Shown here: piece by piece, positions 33,794 through 40,720 of the stretch
How positions within the stretch are numbered: position 1 is the first letter of the stretch
Layout: each line of letters opens with the position of its first letter
Origin: CAZYLZ01 sp964648335
GTDB lineage: Bacteria; Patescibacteriota; Minisyncoccia; Phycocordibacterales; UBA2100
Length of the DNA: 64,000 nt
Assembly: GCA_964648335.1 (NCBI GenBank)
Contig: CAZYLZ010000006.1
Coordinates: 1 to 64,000, forward strand
Direction: 5' to 3'
The notes under the pieces: model-generated
The model's input: the letters and a program-made list of their open reading frames with translations, nothing else
What the model was told of the DNA's origin: nothing
The model's database searches: none
Translations under genes and position numbers: made by a program

Positions 33794-34099
33794 ATGTCGA
33801 TAATGGTACTTATGCTCGGGGCCAAGGGTCCTGGCAACGTCACCGAGTGGCGAGTCGATACGGTAGAGCCGTTCGACTCGAAAGAGTTCCAGCGGATCGG
33901 GATCAAGAACACACGAGTTGAAGCGTTTCTAAAGGCGCAGCTCGCGGATGCCTTCGTGACGACAGATCGCGATCATGCCCTTTCGGTCGGCTTTTGGCTT
34001 GGTGAGACACATCCCTACTGGTCCGACTTCCACGGAAAGTTGGTGGATATGTGGATCACGGTACTCGACTATTCGGCTACGGATGGGTTTCCTGTCTGA
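33794..34099 (+). CDS. Orphan hypothetical protein
   Basis: A 101-aa soluble protein, not recognised (KNTRVEAFLKAQLADAFVT, HPYWSDFHGKLVDMWI). ACAAGGAGCTGGT before the ATG is a strong ribosome binding site. A terminator follows within 11 bp. Bracketed by terminators, it is another single-gene unit. Confidence 0.6.
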   Translation: MSIMVLMLGAKGPGNVTEWRVDTVEPFDSKEFQRIGIKNTRVEAFLKAQLADAFVTTDRDHALSVGFWLGETHPYWSDFHGKLVDMWITVLDYSATDGFPV

Positions 34100-34109
34100 T
34101 ATGCCACGG

Positions 34110-34132
34110 CCACCGTACGGTGGTCTTTTTTT
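34110..34132 (+). terminator. Rho-independent terminator
   Basis: CCACCGTACGGTGG palindrome (34110-34123) followed by a T tract. Confidence 0.85.
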
Positions 34133-34135
34133 ATC

Positions 34136-34260
34136 CCGAGAGTGGGACTCGGCCAAGAACATTCTTAAACGCCGACGCGTTCAAGAATTTCTCGGCCCTG
34201 ATTCTGCGACCAGGCCTACTGGCCTAGTACGCGCAGAATCGTTCGAGTCCCACTCTCGGC
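34136..34260. repeat. Mirror element downstream of tRNA-Leu(UAA)
   Basis: The ends are copies of the tRNA's own 3' end. A direct copy (34136-34151) and an inverted copy (34241-34260, 20 bp exact to 34309-34328) pair as a 16-bp outer stem. Two inner hairpins fill the space: 34151-34197 (arms 34161-34172 with 34177-34188 inside a closing stem) and 34200-34240 (9-bp arms with an inner AGGCC/GGCCT stem). The whole folds as a three-way junction. Function unknown. Confidence 0.75.
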
Positions 34261-34295
34261 AAAAACAATACGGCCTGCAAACATGTTTGCAGGCC
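34261..34295 (-). terminator. Terminator of tRNA-Leu(UAA)
   Basis: A perfect 24-bp palindrome (34272-34295) lies 12 nt after the tRNA 3' end, followed on the minus strand by TATTGTTTTT. Confidence 0.75.
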
Positions 34296-34307
34296 TACTG
34301 TTTTATG

Positions 34308-34394
34308 TGCCGAGAGTGGGACTCGAACCCACACGCCGTTTTAAGTCGGCAAGAGATTTTAAGTCTCTGACGTCTACCATTCCGCCATCTCGGC
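34308..34394 (-). tRNA. tRNA-Leu, anticodon UAA
   Basis: An 87-nt cloverleaf: acceptor GCCGAGA pairs with TCTCGGC, discriminator A, anticodon loop with TAA, a long variable arm of the class II type, and T-arm GTGGG-TTCGAGT-CCCAC. The CCA end is not encoded. It lies downstream of tRNA-Cys and may be cotranscribed with it. Confidence 0.95.
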
Positions 34395-34406
34395 TTGAGA
34401 TATTTA

Positions 34407-34492
34407 GAGGGATTCGGCCACCCGTAATTTGCTGGTGCAAATTCGGTCGGCCCCCGCTCGTCCTCGTCAGGACTCCGCGATGCGAATCCCTC
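34407..34492. repeat. Mirror element downstream of tRNA-Cys
   Basis: A direct copy of the tRNA-Cys T-arm strand (34407-34416) and an inverted copy (34482-34492, 11 bp exact to 34550-34560) form a 10-bp outer stem. Inside are a 7-bp hairpin AATTTGC/GCAAATT (34426-34443) and GTCC/GGAC hairpins. It fills the spacer between tRNA-Cys and tRNA-Leu(UAA). Confidence 0.65.
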
Positions 34493-34494
34493 CC

Positions 34495-34516
34495 GTCATG
34501 TGCCTATGCACATGAC
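34495..34516. other. 9-bp hairpin after tRNA-Cys
   Basis: GTCATGTGC pairs with GCACATGAC around a 4-nt loop, 26 nt after the tRNA 3' end. There is no T run, so it is not an intrinsic terminator. A very similar hairpin follows tRNA-Leu(UAG) at 38289-38310. Confidence 0.6.
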
Positions 34517-34541
34517 TTCAGGCTCCCTCATGGGATTCGGG

Positions 34542-34614
34542 AGGCCTGAGAGGGATTCGCACCCTCGCATAGTAGTTTTGCAGACCACCGCGTTTACTTC
34601 TTCGCCATCAGGCC
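34542..34614 (-). tRNA. tRNA-Cys, anticodon GCA
   Basis: A 73-nt cloverleaf: acceptor GGCCTGA with TCAGGCC, discriminator base T (U), anticodon loop CTGCAAA, T-arm GAGGG-TGCGAAT-CCCTC. The CCA end is not encoded. The T-loop TGCGAAT departs from the usual TTC start. Confidence 0.92.
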
Positions 34615-34623
34615 GTAGCAGGC

Positions 34624-34651
34624 AGTATAAATCATGAATGGCATAGTCCAA
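34624..34651 (-). promoter_or_regulatory. Promoter of the tRNA-Cys (and probably tRNA-Leu) unit
   Basis: TTGGAC (34651-34646), a 16-bp spacer and TATACT (34629-34624), with the -10 box 9 nt before the mature tRNA 5' end. Confidence 0.75.
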
Positions 34652-34718
34652 AATGCTTGAGTAGTGCCGCCCCATCAGCATGGTTAAATTGAGTCCAGGA
34701 AGCATACAGGAGAAACTA

Positions 34719-35369
34719 ATGACTCACGAAGAAACCATCACCGCCATCGAGAAGCGCGTCAGGACAATGATGCCAACCGAGGCTGCGCACGACTGGTTCC
34801 ATGTCGAACGTGTGCAGCGAACGGCGCGTCATATAGCTCGTGCCGAGGGCGCGAGCCTCTACATCGTAGAGCTCGCGGCACTTTTGCACGACATCGGTGA
34901 TTGGAAGTTCCACGATGGCGACGACACCGTAGGTCCAAAGATAGCACGCGAAGTGATGGCCGAATTCAAGATCGAGCTGCCTGTCGTCGATCATGTGGCC
35001 GACATCATAGCGACCATATCGTTCAAGGGTGCGGGTGTACCCACGCCCATGCGGACACTCGAGGGCAAGTGTGCTCAAGACGCCGATCGTCTCGACGCAA
35101 TAGGTCCCATCGGCATCGCTCGCGTATTTGCCTACGGCGGACATAAGTGCACACCTTTGTGGGATCCGAACGAAAAGCCGGTTCTGCACACCAACAAACA
35201 AAGCTACCATCGCAGTACTGCAAGCTCGCTCGGGCACTTCGACGAAAAGCTGTTTCATATCGCCGGGCGCATGCAGACAAAGACCGGCCAAGCGATGGCA
35301 CAGGGACGCGACGCATACATGCGCGAGTTCGTAACCCGCTTCAAGCAAGATTGGTTTATCGACGAGTGA
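34719..35369 (+). CDS. HD-domain phosphohydrolase
   Basis: A 216-aa protein with the HD metal site: HDWFHVERV, LAALLHDIGDWKF and DADRLDAIGPIG, in the order and spacing of YedJ-like HD hydrolases, which act on nucleotides or other phosphate esters. The start MTHEET follows ACAGGAGAAACTA; an upstream in-frame ATG was discarded because it lacks a binding site. Substrate unknown. The gene stands alone between tRNA genes and glmS. Confidence 0.8.
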   Translation: MTHEETITAIEKRVRTMMPTEAAHDWFHVERVQRTARHIARAEGASLYIVELAALLHDIGDWKFHDGDDTVGPKIAREVMAEFKIELPVVDHVADIIATISFKGAGVPTPMRTLEGKCAQDADRLDAIGPIGIARVFAYGGHKCTPLWDPNEKPVLHTNKQSYHRSTASSLGHFDEKLFHIAGRMQTKTGQAMAQGRDAYMREFVTRFKQDWFIDE

Positions 35370-35381
35370 CACGACCACACT

Positions 35382-35408
35382 GGTCCCGCGCACATGCTGC
35401 GCGGGACC
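35382..35408 (+). terminator. Probable terminator
   Basis: GGTCCCGC (35382-35389) pairs with GCGGGACC (35401-35408); the following ATTATTTGAC is only moderately T-rich and also contains the TTGACA of a possible glmS promoter (35416-35421). Confidence 0.5.
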
Positions 35409-35516
35409 ACATTATTTGACACATTTCTAATGTACAGTCGAGGTAGTTTAGTGTTAGATACAAAGAGACACTTCCATCCGGAGGTGGAAAAGAGAAGTAA
35501 CAACAGGAGAAGTATC

Positions 35517-37361
35517 ATGTGCGGAATCGTCGGATGCATAGGCGCCAAGCCAGCACTCCCCATGCTCTATGCAGGTCTCAAAGACCTCATGTATCGCGGG
35601 TACGACAGTGCAGGTATCGCGACCTTCAACAACGACTCTATCGTGCGCGCTCGCGTTCAAGGTGCGCCTTTGAAGCTCAAACACAAGCTCAAGCACCTTC
35701 CGCAAGACGCCACGGTCGGTATCGCTCACAACCGGTGGGCCACTCACGGCAAGCCGGCCGAACGGAATGCGCATCCGCATACCTCGAGCGGCAACATGGT
35801 CGCGGTGGTCCATAACGGAATCATCGAGAATCATGATGAACTTCGAGACGAGCTGATCGCCCAAGGCTGCCGCTTTCAGAGCGAAACCGACACCGAGGTC
35901 ATCCCGAACCTAATCGAACGAGAAATCGTTGCCGGCGCGAGGGATTTAACCCAAGCTGTCGAGCGCATCGTTCCCCGGCTCAAAGGCGGCTTCGCGATCG
36001 CGGTCATCTCGAGCCTCTTCCAAGACGAAGTCGTGCTCGTTCGATCGGGCATGCCTCTCATAATCGGAGCGGGTATCGGTGGCGTCTATTTTGCCTCAGA
36101 CGAGACCCCGCTTGTCGACTATGTGAAGGAAGTGGTTCAGATGGTCGACGGCGAGATAGCTACTCTCTGTCGCGACGGAACCTTCCAGATTGCACGTAAA
36201 CGACTGCCGAAGAATTCAGACCGGAGGCGGCCGCTGCGCGTACAGAAAGGAACAACTGGAAAGGACGGGCACAAGTACTACATGTTCAAAGAGATCATGG
36301 AACAGCCCGAATCCGTGCGAAATGCCATCCGCGGACGACTCTTCGATGGCACCGTGGTACTGCCCGAGCTCGATCTGATCGAGGATAAGATCAGAAATGC
36401 GTCGTGCGTTACCCTGGTCGCCTGCGGCACCTCGAAATATGCTGGAGCAGTCGCTCGACTCGCATTCGAGAAGCTTGCGCGCGTGAAGACGATGCTCGAA
36501 GAAGCATCCGAGTATCATACGCGCGAAGCCCTTGTCCAAGACGGAGAGCTCGTCATCGGCATCTCCCAATCGGGAGAGACCGCCGACACCTGCCTTGCGC
36601 TCGAATACGCCAAGAACCGCAATGCCACGTGCATCGCAGTAGTGAACCGACAGGGCTTCAAGCTCGGCGACATCGCTGATGCCGAGATCGGAGCGCTTGC
36701 GGGTCCCGAGATAGCAGTAGCCTCTACCAAAGCTTTTACGGCCCAGGTGGTGGTGCTCATTCTCTTGGCGATGCGCGTAGCGACAATCCGTGGGACGCTT
36801 ACCGACTACGATCGTCTTCGGCTCGTCGAGAGCCTCGAGAACCTACCAGAGGCAGTCGAAGAAGTGCTCAAGTACGCCAATGTGATGCGAAACGTCGCAA
36901 AATCGTATCTTGCGGCACCCAGAACGCTCTTCATCGGACGCGGCTATTGTGTGCCGATCGCCGACGAAGGAACGCTCAAGCTCCAAGAGATCGGCTATGT
37001 CGATGCTGCTGCCTACTCGGCAGGAGCGCTCAAGCACGGACCCTTGGCTCTCGTCGAGGACGTGATCCCTGTAATCGCAATCGCGCTTTCGGGAACGGCG
37101 TCGGACAAGACCTTAAACAGCGTGCAGGAAGTGGTCGCACGCAGCGGGCACATCATCGGCATCGTCACGAAAGGGTCAGCAGAAGAGGAGCTCATGCGGA
37201 AGCTCGCGAAGGTCCTGATAAGCCTTCCAAACACTGCAGAGGAGCTCTCGCCTATTCTTGCGGCGCCACTCGTTCAGCTCTACGCGTACTACAGCGGCGT
37301 GCTTCGTAAGCACAACGTTGATCGTCCGCGTAATCTCGCAAAATCGGTGACGGTCGAATAA
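35517..37361 (+). CDS. glmS: Glucosamine-6-phosphate synthase (isomerizing)
   Basis: A 614-aa enzyme that makes glucosamine-6-phosphate from fructose-6-phosphate and glutamine, the entry to UDP-GlcNAc. The glutaminase domain starts MCGIVG with the catalytic Cys2 and has RYRGYDSAG-type YRGYDSAG, HNRWATHG and HNGIIEN. Two SIS sugar-binding domains (about 295-430 and 465-600) show ACGTSKYAG, SQSGETADT and KHGPLAL. The C-terminus NVDRPRNLAKSVTVE is the family signature. The start was set at MCGIVG because AACAGGAGAAGTATC precedes it. It can feed both wall synthesis and the N-acetylhexosamine polymer suggested by the deacetylase locus. Confidence 0.97.
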   Translation: MCGIVGCIGAKPALPMLYAGLKDLMYRGYDSAGIATFNNDSIVRARVQGAPLKLKHKLKHLPQDATVGIAHNRWATHGKPAERNAHPHTSSGNMVAVVHNGIIENHDELRDELIAQGCRFQSETDTEVIPNLIEREIVAGARDLTQAVERIVPRLKGGFAIAVISSLFQDEVVLVRSGMPLIIGAGIGGVYFASDETPLVDYVKEVVQMVDGEIATLCRDGTFQIARKRLPKNSDRRRPLRVQKGTTGKDGHKYYMFKEIMEQPESVRNAIRGRLFDGTVVLPELDLIEDKIRNASCVTLVACGTSKYAGAVARLAFEKLARVKTMLEEASEYHTREALVQDGELVIGISQSGETADTCLALEYAKNRNATCIAVVNRQGFKLGDIADAEIGALAGPEIAVASTKAFTAQVVVLILLAMRVATIRGTLTDYDRLRLVESLENLPEAVEEVLKYANVMRNVAKSYLAAPRTLFIGRGYCVPIADEGTLKLQEIGYVDAAAYSAGALKHGPLALVEDVIPVIAIALSGTASDKTLNSVQEVVARSGHIIGIVTKGSAEEELMRKLAKVLISLPNTAEELSPILAAPLVQLYAYYSGVLRKHNVDRPRNLAKSVTVE

Positions 37362-37373
37362 ACCGCGCCACGA

Positions 37374-37402
37374 CGCCGAGCACACTGTGCTCGGCGTTTT
37401 TT
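37374..37402 (+). terminator. glmS terminator
   Basis: CGCCGAGCAC / GTGCTCGGCG stem with six T, 12 bp after the stop. Confidence 0.9.
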
Positions 37403-37416
37403 ATTTTGGTCATTAA

Positions 37417-37446
37417 TAAAAAATCCCCAGGGTATGACCTGGGGAA
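37417..37446 (-). terminator. Rho-independent terminator
   Basis: CCCCAGG / CCTGGGG stem (37425-37431 with 37438-37444) with ATTTTTTATT on the minus strand. Confidence 0.85.
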
Positions 37447-37457
37447 TCGAATCAATA

Positions 37458-38024
37458 TCAGACCGTCTCGGGCACGGTCTGAAGCGGCCGCGAGATGGTT
37501 CTGCAATTGGCTTTATCGCCCGCGGACCAATCGAACTTTTCGGAGAGATCTACGTAGTCCTCGGGGCGGTCGAGTCGTACCCACACGCGGTGCGTAGCAC
37601 CATCTGATGTCTTGTGGACTGTCTGTGCGATCTCGTCGACGCTTGCAAGGATGCCAGACTCGTCACTGTCGTCATCATTCAATACGAGCCGCGCACCTTT
37701 CGCAGGCAGCGGGTCGAGGAAGACGAGGGATTCGAGACATGGCCCGAAGGCACGTGCGAGCTCCGTACTTGGAGCCTCAACAATCATCAGGACATTCGGC
37801 ACTTCATCCTGCTCATCATCATAATCTCCCGTGTCATTTCGATCGTGCTTGTCGGGAGCGTTCACGTAAAGGAAAAACATCATGACGACCCACACCGTGC
37901 CGAGCACGAATAATCCGTCTGTATCTGCAAGCACAGGCTTACCGGCCGAAGTCGCGCGAAACAGTGACTCAGAGAACGCTACTACGGGCCAAAACCCGAG
38001 TGCCCAGATCAAGAAATACGCCAT
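37458..38024 (-). CDS. Orphan membrane protein with acidic cytoplasmic domain
   Basis: A 188-aa protein with two membrane segments (about 2-20 and 38-55), an Asp-rich linker (DKHDRNDTGDYDDEQDE) and a C-terminal domain of about 110 residues that is not recognised. The start MAYFLIWALG follows GCAGGAGGCATCTA; a longer frame was rejected. It has its own terminator and sits between glmS and tRNA genes. Confidence 0.6.
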   Translation of the reverse strand: MAYFLIWALGFWPVVAFSESLFRATSAGKPVLADTDGLFVLGTVWVVMMFFLYVNAPDKHDRNDTGDYDDEQDEVPNVLMIVEAPSTELARAFGPCLESLVFLDPLPAKGARLVLNDDDSDESGILASVDEIAQTVHKTSDGATHRVWVRLDRPEDYVDLSEKFDWSAGDKANCRTISRPLQTVPETV

Positions 38025-38172
38025 TAGATGCCTCCTGCGTTGATACATAGCCACAAAGAAAATACTATTTATTGTCGATTTGTCAAATCGGCAATCCATC
38101 ATGCACGCGTATGCAAAAAGATGCTTTCTGCACAATTCTCAGCTATCGGCCGAGTCATATTTTTTGTTAGTT

Positions 38173-38288
38173 TGTGGGTAGAGGAGCTCGGTCACGACTC
38201 TCAATCTGCCGTCGCAGATTTCGGTCGCGACCCCGCCTCGCGGTTTTGCCTGCTGGCCAAACATCGCTGCGGCTTTCGAGTCTCCCTC
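38173..38288. repeat. Mirror element downstream of tRNA-Leu(UAG)
   Basis: A degenerate direct copy of the tRNA 3' end (38173-38190) and an inverted copy (38275-38288, 14 bp exact to 38345-38358) bracket a core with an AATCTGC/GCAGATT hairpin (38203-38220), a GGTCGCGACC palindrome and GC-rich sequence. The layout matches the elements behind tRNA-Leu(UAA) and tRNA-Cys. Confidence 0.65.
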
Positions 38289-38310
38289 GCGATGTGCTCA
38301 AGCACATCGC
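38289..38310. other. 9-bp hairpin after tRNA-Leu(UAG)
   Basis: GCGATGTGC pairs with GCACATCGC around a 4-nt loop, 29 nt after the tRNA 3' end and without a T run. Same place and core (ATGTGC/GCACAT) as the hairpin after tRNA-Cys. Confidence 0.6.
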
Positions 38311-38338
38311 TTCTGCCCATAATGTCACTTCGTTCCTG

Positions 38339-38420
38339 TGGGCAGAGGGAGACTCGAACTCCCATGCCTTGCGGCGTCGCGTCCTAAGCGCGGTGCGTCT
38401 ACCAATTTCGCCATCTGCCC
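38339..38420 (-). tRNA. tRNA-Leu, anticodon UAG
   Basis: An 82-nt class II cloverleaf: acceptor GGGCAGA with TCTGCCC, discriminator A, anticodon loop CTTAGGA, variable arm, T-arm GGGAG-TTCGAGT-CTCCC. The CCA end is not encoded. Confidence 0.95.
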
Positions 38421-38429
38421 GTCCAGCCG

Positions 38430-38457
38430 AGTATAGCGCACCTGGCCTGTTTTCAAA
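38430..38457 (-). promoter_or_regulatory. Promoter of tRNA-Leu(UAG)
   Basis: TTTGAA (38457-38452), a 16-bp spacer and TATACT (38435-38430), with the -10 box 9 nt from the tRNA 5' end as for tRNA-Cys. Confidence 0.65.
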
Positions 38458-38509
38458 ACGAAATAACCTGTTAGAATAGCCCTCGTATCGGCAAAGGCTT
38501 ATACAGTAT

Positions 38510-38582
38510 GCGCCCGTAGCTCAGTTGGTAGAGCAGCCGCCTCTTAAGCGGTAGGTCCATGGTTCGAGTCCATGCGGGCGCA
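38510..38582 (+). tRNA. tRNA-Lys, anticodon CUU
   Basis: A 73-nt cloverleaf: acceptor GCGCCCG with CGGGCGC, discriminator A, D-arm with AGTTGGTAGA, anticodon loop CTCTTAA, T-arm CATGG-TTCGAGT-CCATG. CC but not CCA follows the discriminator. Confidence 0.95.
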
Positions 38583-38590
38583 CCGGAGAC

Positions 38591-38620
38591 AAAAAGGACT
38601 GGCCTGTGCCAGTCCTTTTT
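38591..38620 (+). terminator. Terminator of tRNA-Lys
   Basis: A 13-bp stem (38591-38603 with 38608-38620) of AAAAAGGACTGGC type with a closing T run, 8 nt after the tRNA. Confidence 0.9.
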
Positions 38621-38731
38621 GCGAGGTGCGAGCCGGAGCAGCTTGGCTACGAATCACCTCGATGGTGGCAGGAGGGAGCCTGCCGAGCCCGGGCCGTGCG
38701 CGTTTATAGCAAGAAACCACGCTAGGCCACG

Positions 38732-38767
38732 AAAATACAAAATCCCCTGTGGGGATCTTTGTATTTT
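38732..38767 (-). terminator. Terminator of the 38.8-43 kb operon, bidirectional
   Basis: AAAATACAAA-ATCCCC / GGGGAT-C-TTTGTATTTT: a 16-bp stem with one bulge and T runs on both strands, 12 bp after the last small coiled-coil gene. Confidence 0.75.
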
Positions 38768-38778
38768 ATTTTGGTTCC

Positions 38779-38958
38779 TCATCGGACGTCTGCAGACTCC
38801 GCGAGGCTCCGGGTGTATTCTTCGAGCCTCTTACGATTCTCTTGTATCGCCTTCTCCAAGTTCGCAAGGCAGCGCCGGGCATGTGCCAGGTCGCGCTCGC
38901 GCGCCGCTATCTCGCCTCGATACCACGTAACCTCCTGTTGTATGTGTTGCGTATTCAT
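38779..38958 (-). CDS. Small coiled-coil protein, 59 aa
   Basis: A 59-aa frame starting MNTQHIQQEVTWYRGEIA and ending RSLAESADVR. It is a single highly charged helix with heptad spacing (ARERDLAHARRCLANLEKAI). Two neighbours upstream have the same character, and a terminator follows 12 bp downstream, which together argue that it is real despite its size. No ribosome binding site is seen. Probably a structural or adaptor helix; function unknown. Confidence 0.6.
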   Translation of the reverse strand: MNTQHIQQEVTWYRGEIAARERDLAHARRCLANLEKAIQENRKRLEEYTRSLAESADVR

Positions 38959-39008
38959 ATTTCACATATACATGAACTGTATAGAGAAAGTATGAAGATA
39001 GTTTCAGC

Positions 39009-39263
39009 TTACCTTTTCTGCCCCGCCTGCTTCCTCAGATCATCGGCATACCGTTCCATATCCCTCTTATAACCATCGAGCTTTGTCTTGCCACCTGCCA
39101 TGTAGCGAGTCAGCTCTCCTTCGGCACGCTTCGCGTCATCTAGCTCGCGCGCAAGTCGAGCCTGTGTGCTTTTGTTCTTCTCTAATTCTCCCTGCTTTAT
39201 CTCGAGTTCCCTGGTCCACCATGCCGCCTCGCTCTTTGCCTTTTCGATATTTATATCTGCCAT
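39009..39263 (-). CDS. Small coiled-coil protein, 84 aa
   Basis: An 84-aa, almost wholly helical and charged protein (EKAKSEAAWWTRELEIKQGE, ARELDDAKRAEGELTRYM). No membrane segment or signal. TATAAA lies 9 nt before the ATG, so a leaderless message is possible. It belongs to a run of three small coiled-coil genes after the pilin-like genes. Confidence 0.6.
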   Translation of the reverse strand: MADINIEKAKSEAAWWTRELEIKQGELEKNKSTQARLARELDDAKRAEGELTRYMAGGKTKLDGYKRDMERYADDLRKQAGQKR

Positions 39264-39316
39264 ATCTATGAGTTTATACTTTGTACCTGGTAAATAGCAT
39301 GAAGGCAGCGGGCACC

Positions 39317-39565
39317 TTAATGAAGCTTGACCGACCCCTTGCGCTGCACCTCGTCGAACTCCGCCTTCGAGAGCTCGCGCTCTGCCATGCTCTTTTTTTG
39401 GCGGTCGCTCCTGATCTTCGCCTCGAGCTGCGCCGCGTGCACCTTAATCTTCTCAAGATCTTCTATCGTGCGCTTAGCTTTTTCGAGTTCTCGTTCCGCA
39501 TTCTTGAGTTCTTCGCCGTATCGTTGGATGACCTGCTTTATCTGGGGGATGTCCATGGAGAGCAT
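39317..39565 (-). CDS. Small coiled-coil protein, 82 aa
   Basis: An 82-aa charged helical protein (KQVIQRYGEELKNAERELEK, QLEAKIRSDRQKKSMAEREL). Its start lies 7 bp after the stop of the first upstream pilin-like gene, so it is cotranscribed with that group. No known domain; likely forms a coiled coil with the two similar small proteins that follow. Confidence 0.65.
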   Translation of the reverse strand: MLSMDIPQIKQVIQRYGEELKNAERELEKAKRTIEDLEKIKVHAAQLEAKIRSDRQKKSMAERELSKAEFDEVQRKGSVKLH

Positions 39566-39572
39566 TATCTTC

Positions 39573-39914
39573 TTAAAAGCCCGTGGTTCCCGTCGGAAAC
39601 GGGGATGTCGATCCGCTGTCGCGGTTGATACCTGTACTGTACGTCTGGCCGCGTATATCGAGCCCGAAAGTATCGTCGATAAGCGAGATGATACTGCCGA
39701 CCGCCACCATGATGAACATGCCGATGATGCCGTAGATCATATGATTCTTCCCGTCTGCGTTCTCGCCCCCCGACTCCACGCTCCGCATAAACTGGAACAG
39801 TCCCCACACAAACACCAAAAATCCTACCGAGAATATCAGTAGGATTATTGGGTTGATGATGTATTCAACAATGCGGCCCAGGAGCTCTGCCCCGCTGGTT
39901 GCTGAAAAGTTCAT
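39573..39914 (-). CDS. Pilin-like small membrane protein 4 (T4SS-pilin type)
   Basis: A 113-aa protein with two membrane helices (about 18-42 and 62-82) joined by a short loop with the ESGGENADGKNHMIYGIIGM motif, close to GDESKEKARDIMIYGILSL of the neighbour. This two-helix pattern is that of VirB2/TrbC-like and CPR pilin-like families. Unlike its three paralogs it has no cleavable signal. The C-terminal tail is Ser/Thr/Gly-rich. Confidence 0.7.
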   Translation of the reverse strand: MNFSATSGAELLGRIVEYIINPIILLIFSVGFLVFVWGLFQFMRSVESGGENADGKNHMIYGIIGMFIMVAVGSIISLIDDTFGLDIRGQTYSTGINRDSGSTSPFPTGTTGF

Positions 39915-39936
39915 ACACTAAATCTATCGACGTGAG

Positions 39937-40296
39937 CTAGAAGCTCGTGCCCTGGAGCTGAATCGCCTTAGGGATGATTGGATCGGTCGAGGTGACCTTG
40001 AAGGTGCTCTGCAAGAGACGGATGATACCCCAGACCGACACCATGACGAAGAGCGAAAGGATGCCGTAGATCATAATGTCGCGTGCCTTCTCCTTCGACT
40101 CGTCTCCAGAGCCGATGTACTGGATGAGTCCCCAAAAGAAGTAGATGAGCGCCAAAGTGATCAGCATCGGTATGACCGCGTTCAAGACCGTGTTCACCAA
40201 GTTGAGGGTGTCGAGAAACGTTACTGCTCCAGCCACTGCAGGGATCGTTACTGCTGCGATGGCGAGTGCTCCTGCGAGCTTGGGGCTAAAGTTCAT
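39937..40296 (-). CDS. Pilin-like small membrane protein 3 (T4SS-pilin type)
   Basis: A 119-aa protein with a signal-like N-terminus (KLAGALAIAAVTIPAVAGA) and two membrane helices (about 32-55 and 72-92). The loop GSGDESKEKARDIMIYGI is shared with the paralogs. Processing of the signal would leave a two-helix pilin subunit. Cotranscribed with the others; spacing to the next gene is 22 bp. Confidence 0.7.
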   Translation of the reverse strand: MNFSPKLAGALAIAAVTIPAVAGAVTFLDTLNLVNTVLNAVIPMLITLALIYFFWGLIQYIGSGDESKEKARDIMIYGILSLFVMVSVWGIIRLLQSTFKVTSTDPIIPKAIQLQGTSF

Positions 40297-40335
40297 ACGG
40301 GGCGATTAGTTAAAGCTAGTGATATAGATACCATT

Positions 40336-40719
40336 TTACCCCCGAAGCGTCTCTTTAGGTTCTGCCGCTGTGGATAGCATATGTGCATCGGGCCCTCGAG
40401 CGCTTCCAGCGGCGTCAAGGCTACTCTGGAGGATGCGCAGTATCCCCCAGATGGACACGGCTACGAACAGGATGAGTATGCCCCAGCCGAAAATCTGCGA
40501 CCGCTTAGCAAGACCGCCCTCTTCGAGATTCTGCGTCGAGTTGAATCCGATCCACATATAGTAGACAACCATGAGCGTAAGGATGGTCGGTATAAGCAAA
40601 TCTATGATGCCGACGAACCAATTGACCAGATCGTCGAACGTCTTAGGTGCGGCAAAGGCCACCGCCGGCATCACTATCAAGATGGCGAGGAGGAAGGTTA
40701 TGCGTCGTGTGTACGCCAT
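40336..40719 (-). CDS. Pilin-like small membrane protein 2 (T4SS-pilin type)
   Basis: A 127-aa paralog: signal (ITFLLAILIVMPAVAFA), then helices at about 38-58 and 75-95 with the loop TQNLEEGGLAKRSQIFGWGI. The start is one base after the stop of the preceding paralog (TAA-T-ATG), the same junction type as in the pilus operon. Confidence 0.7.
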   Translation of the reverse strand: MAYTRRITFLLAILIVMPAVAFAAPKTFDDLVNWFVGIIDLLIPTILTLMVVYYMWIGFNSTQNLEEGGLAKRSQIFGWGILILFVAVSIWGILRILQSSLDAAGSARGPDAHMLSTAAEPKETLRG

Positions 40720-40720
40720 A

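Noticed and set aside
34136..34394. A prophage or integrative element attached at tRNA-Leu
   Set aside because: The copies of the tRNA end are only about 170 bp apart and enclose no integrase or other gene; the attachment-site idea is kept only as a hypothesis for a miniature element.
34457..34477. CTGACGAG motif resembling the core of a hammerhead ribozyme on the minus strand
   Set aside because: The GAAA half of the core and a stem III with a cleavage site are missing; it is better read as the GTCC/GGAC hairpin of the tRNA-Cys element.
35400..35516. A glmS ribozyme upstream of glmS
   Set aside because: The leader is only about 100 nt and shows no recognisable glmS-ribozyme core; only a short TTCCATC/GGTGGAA hairpin is present.
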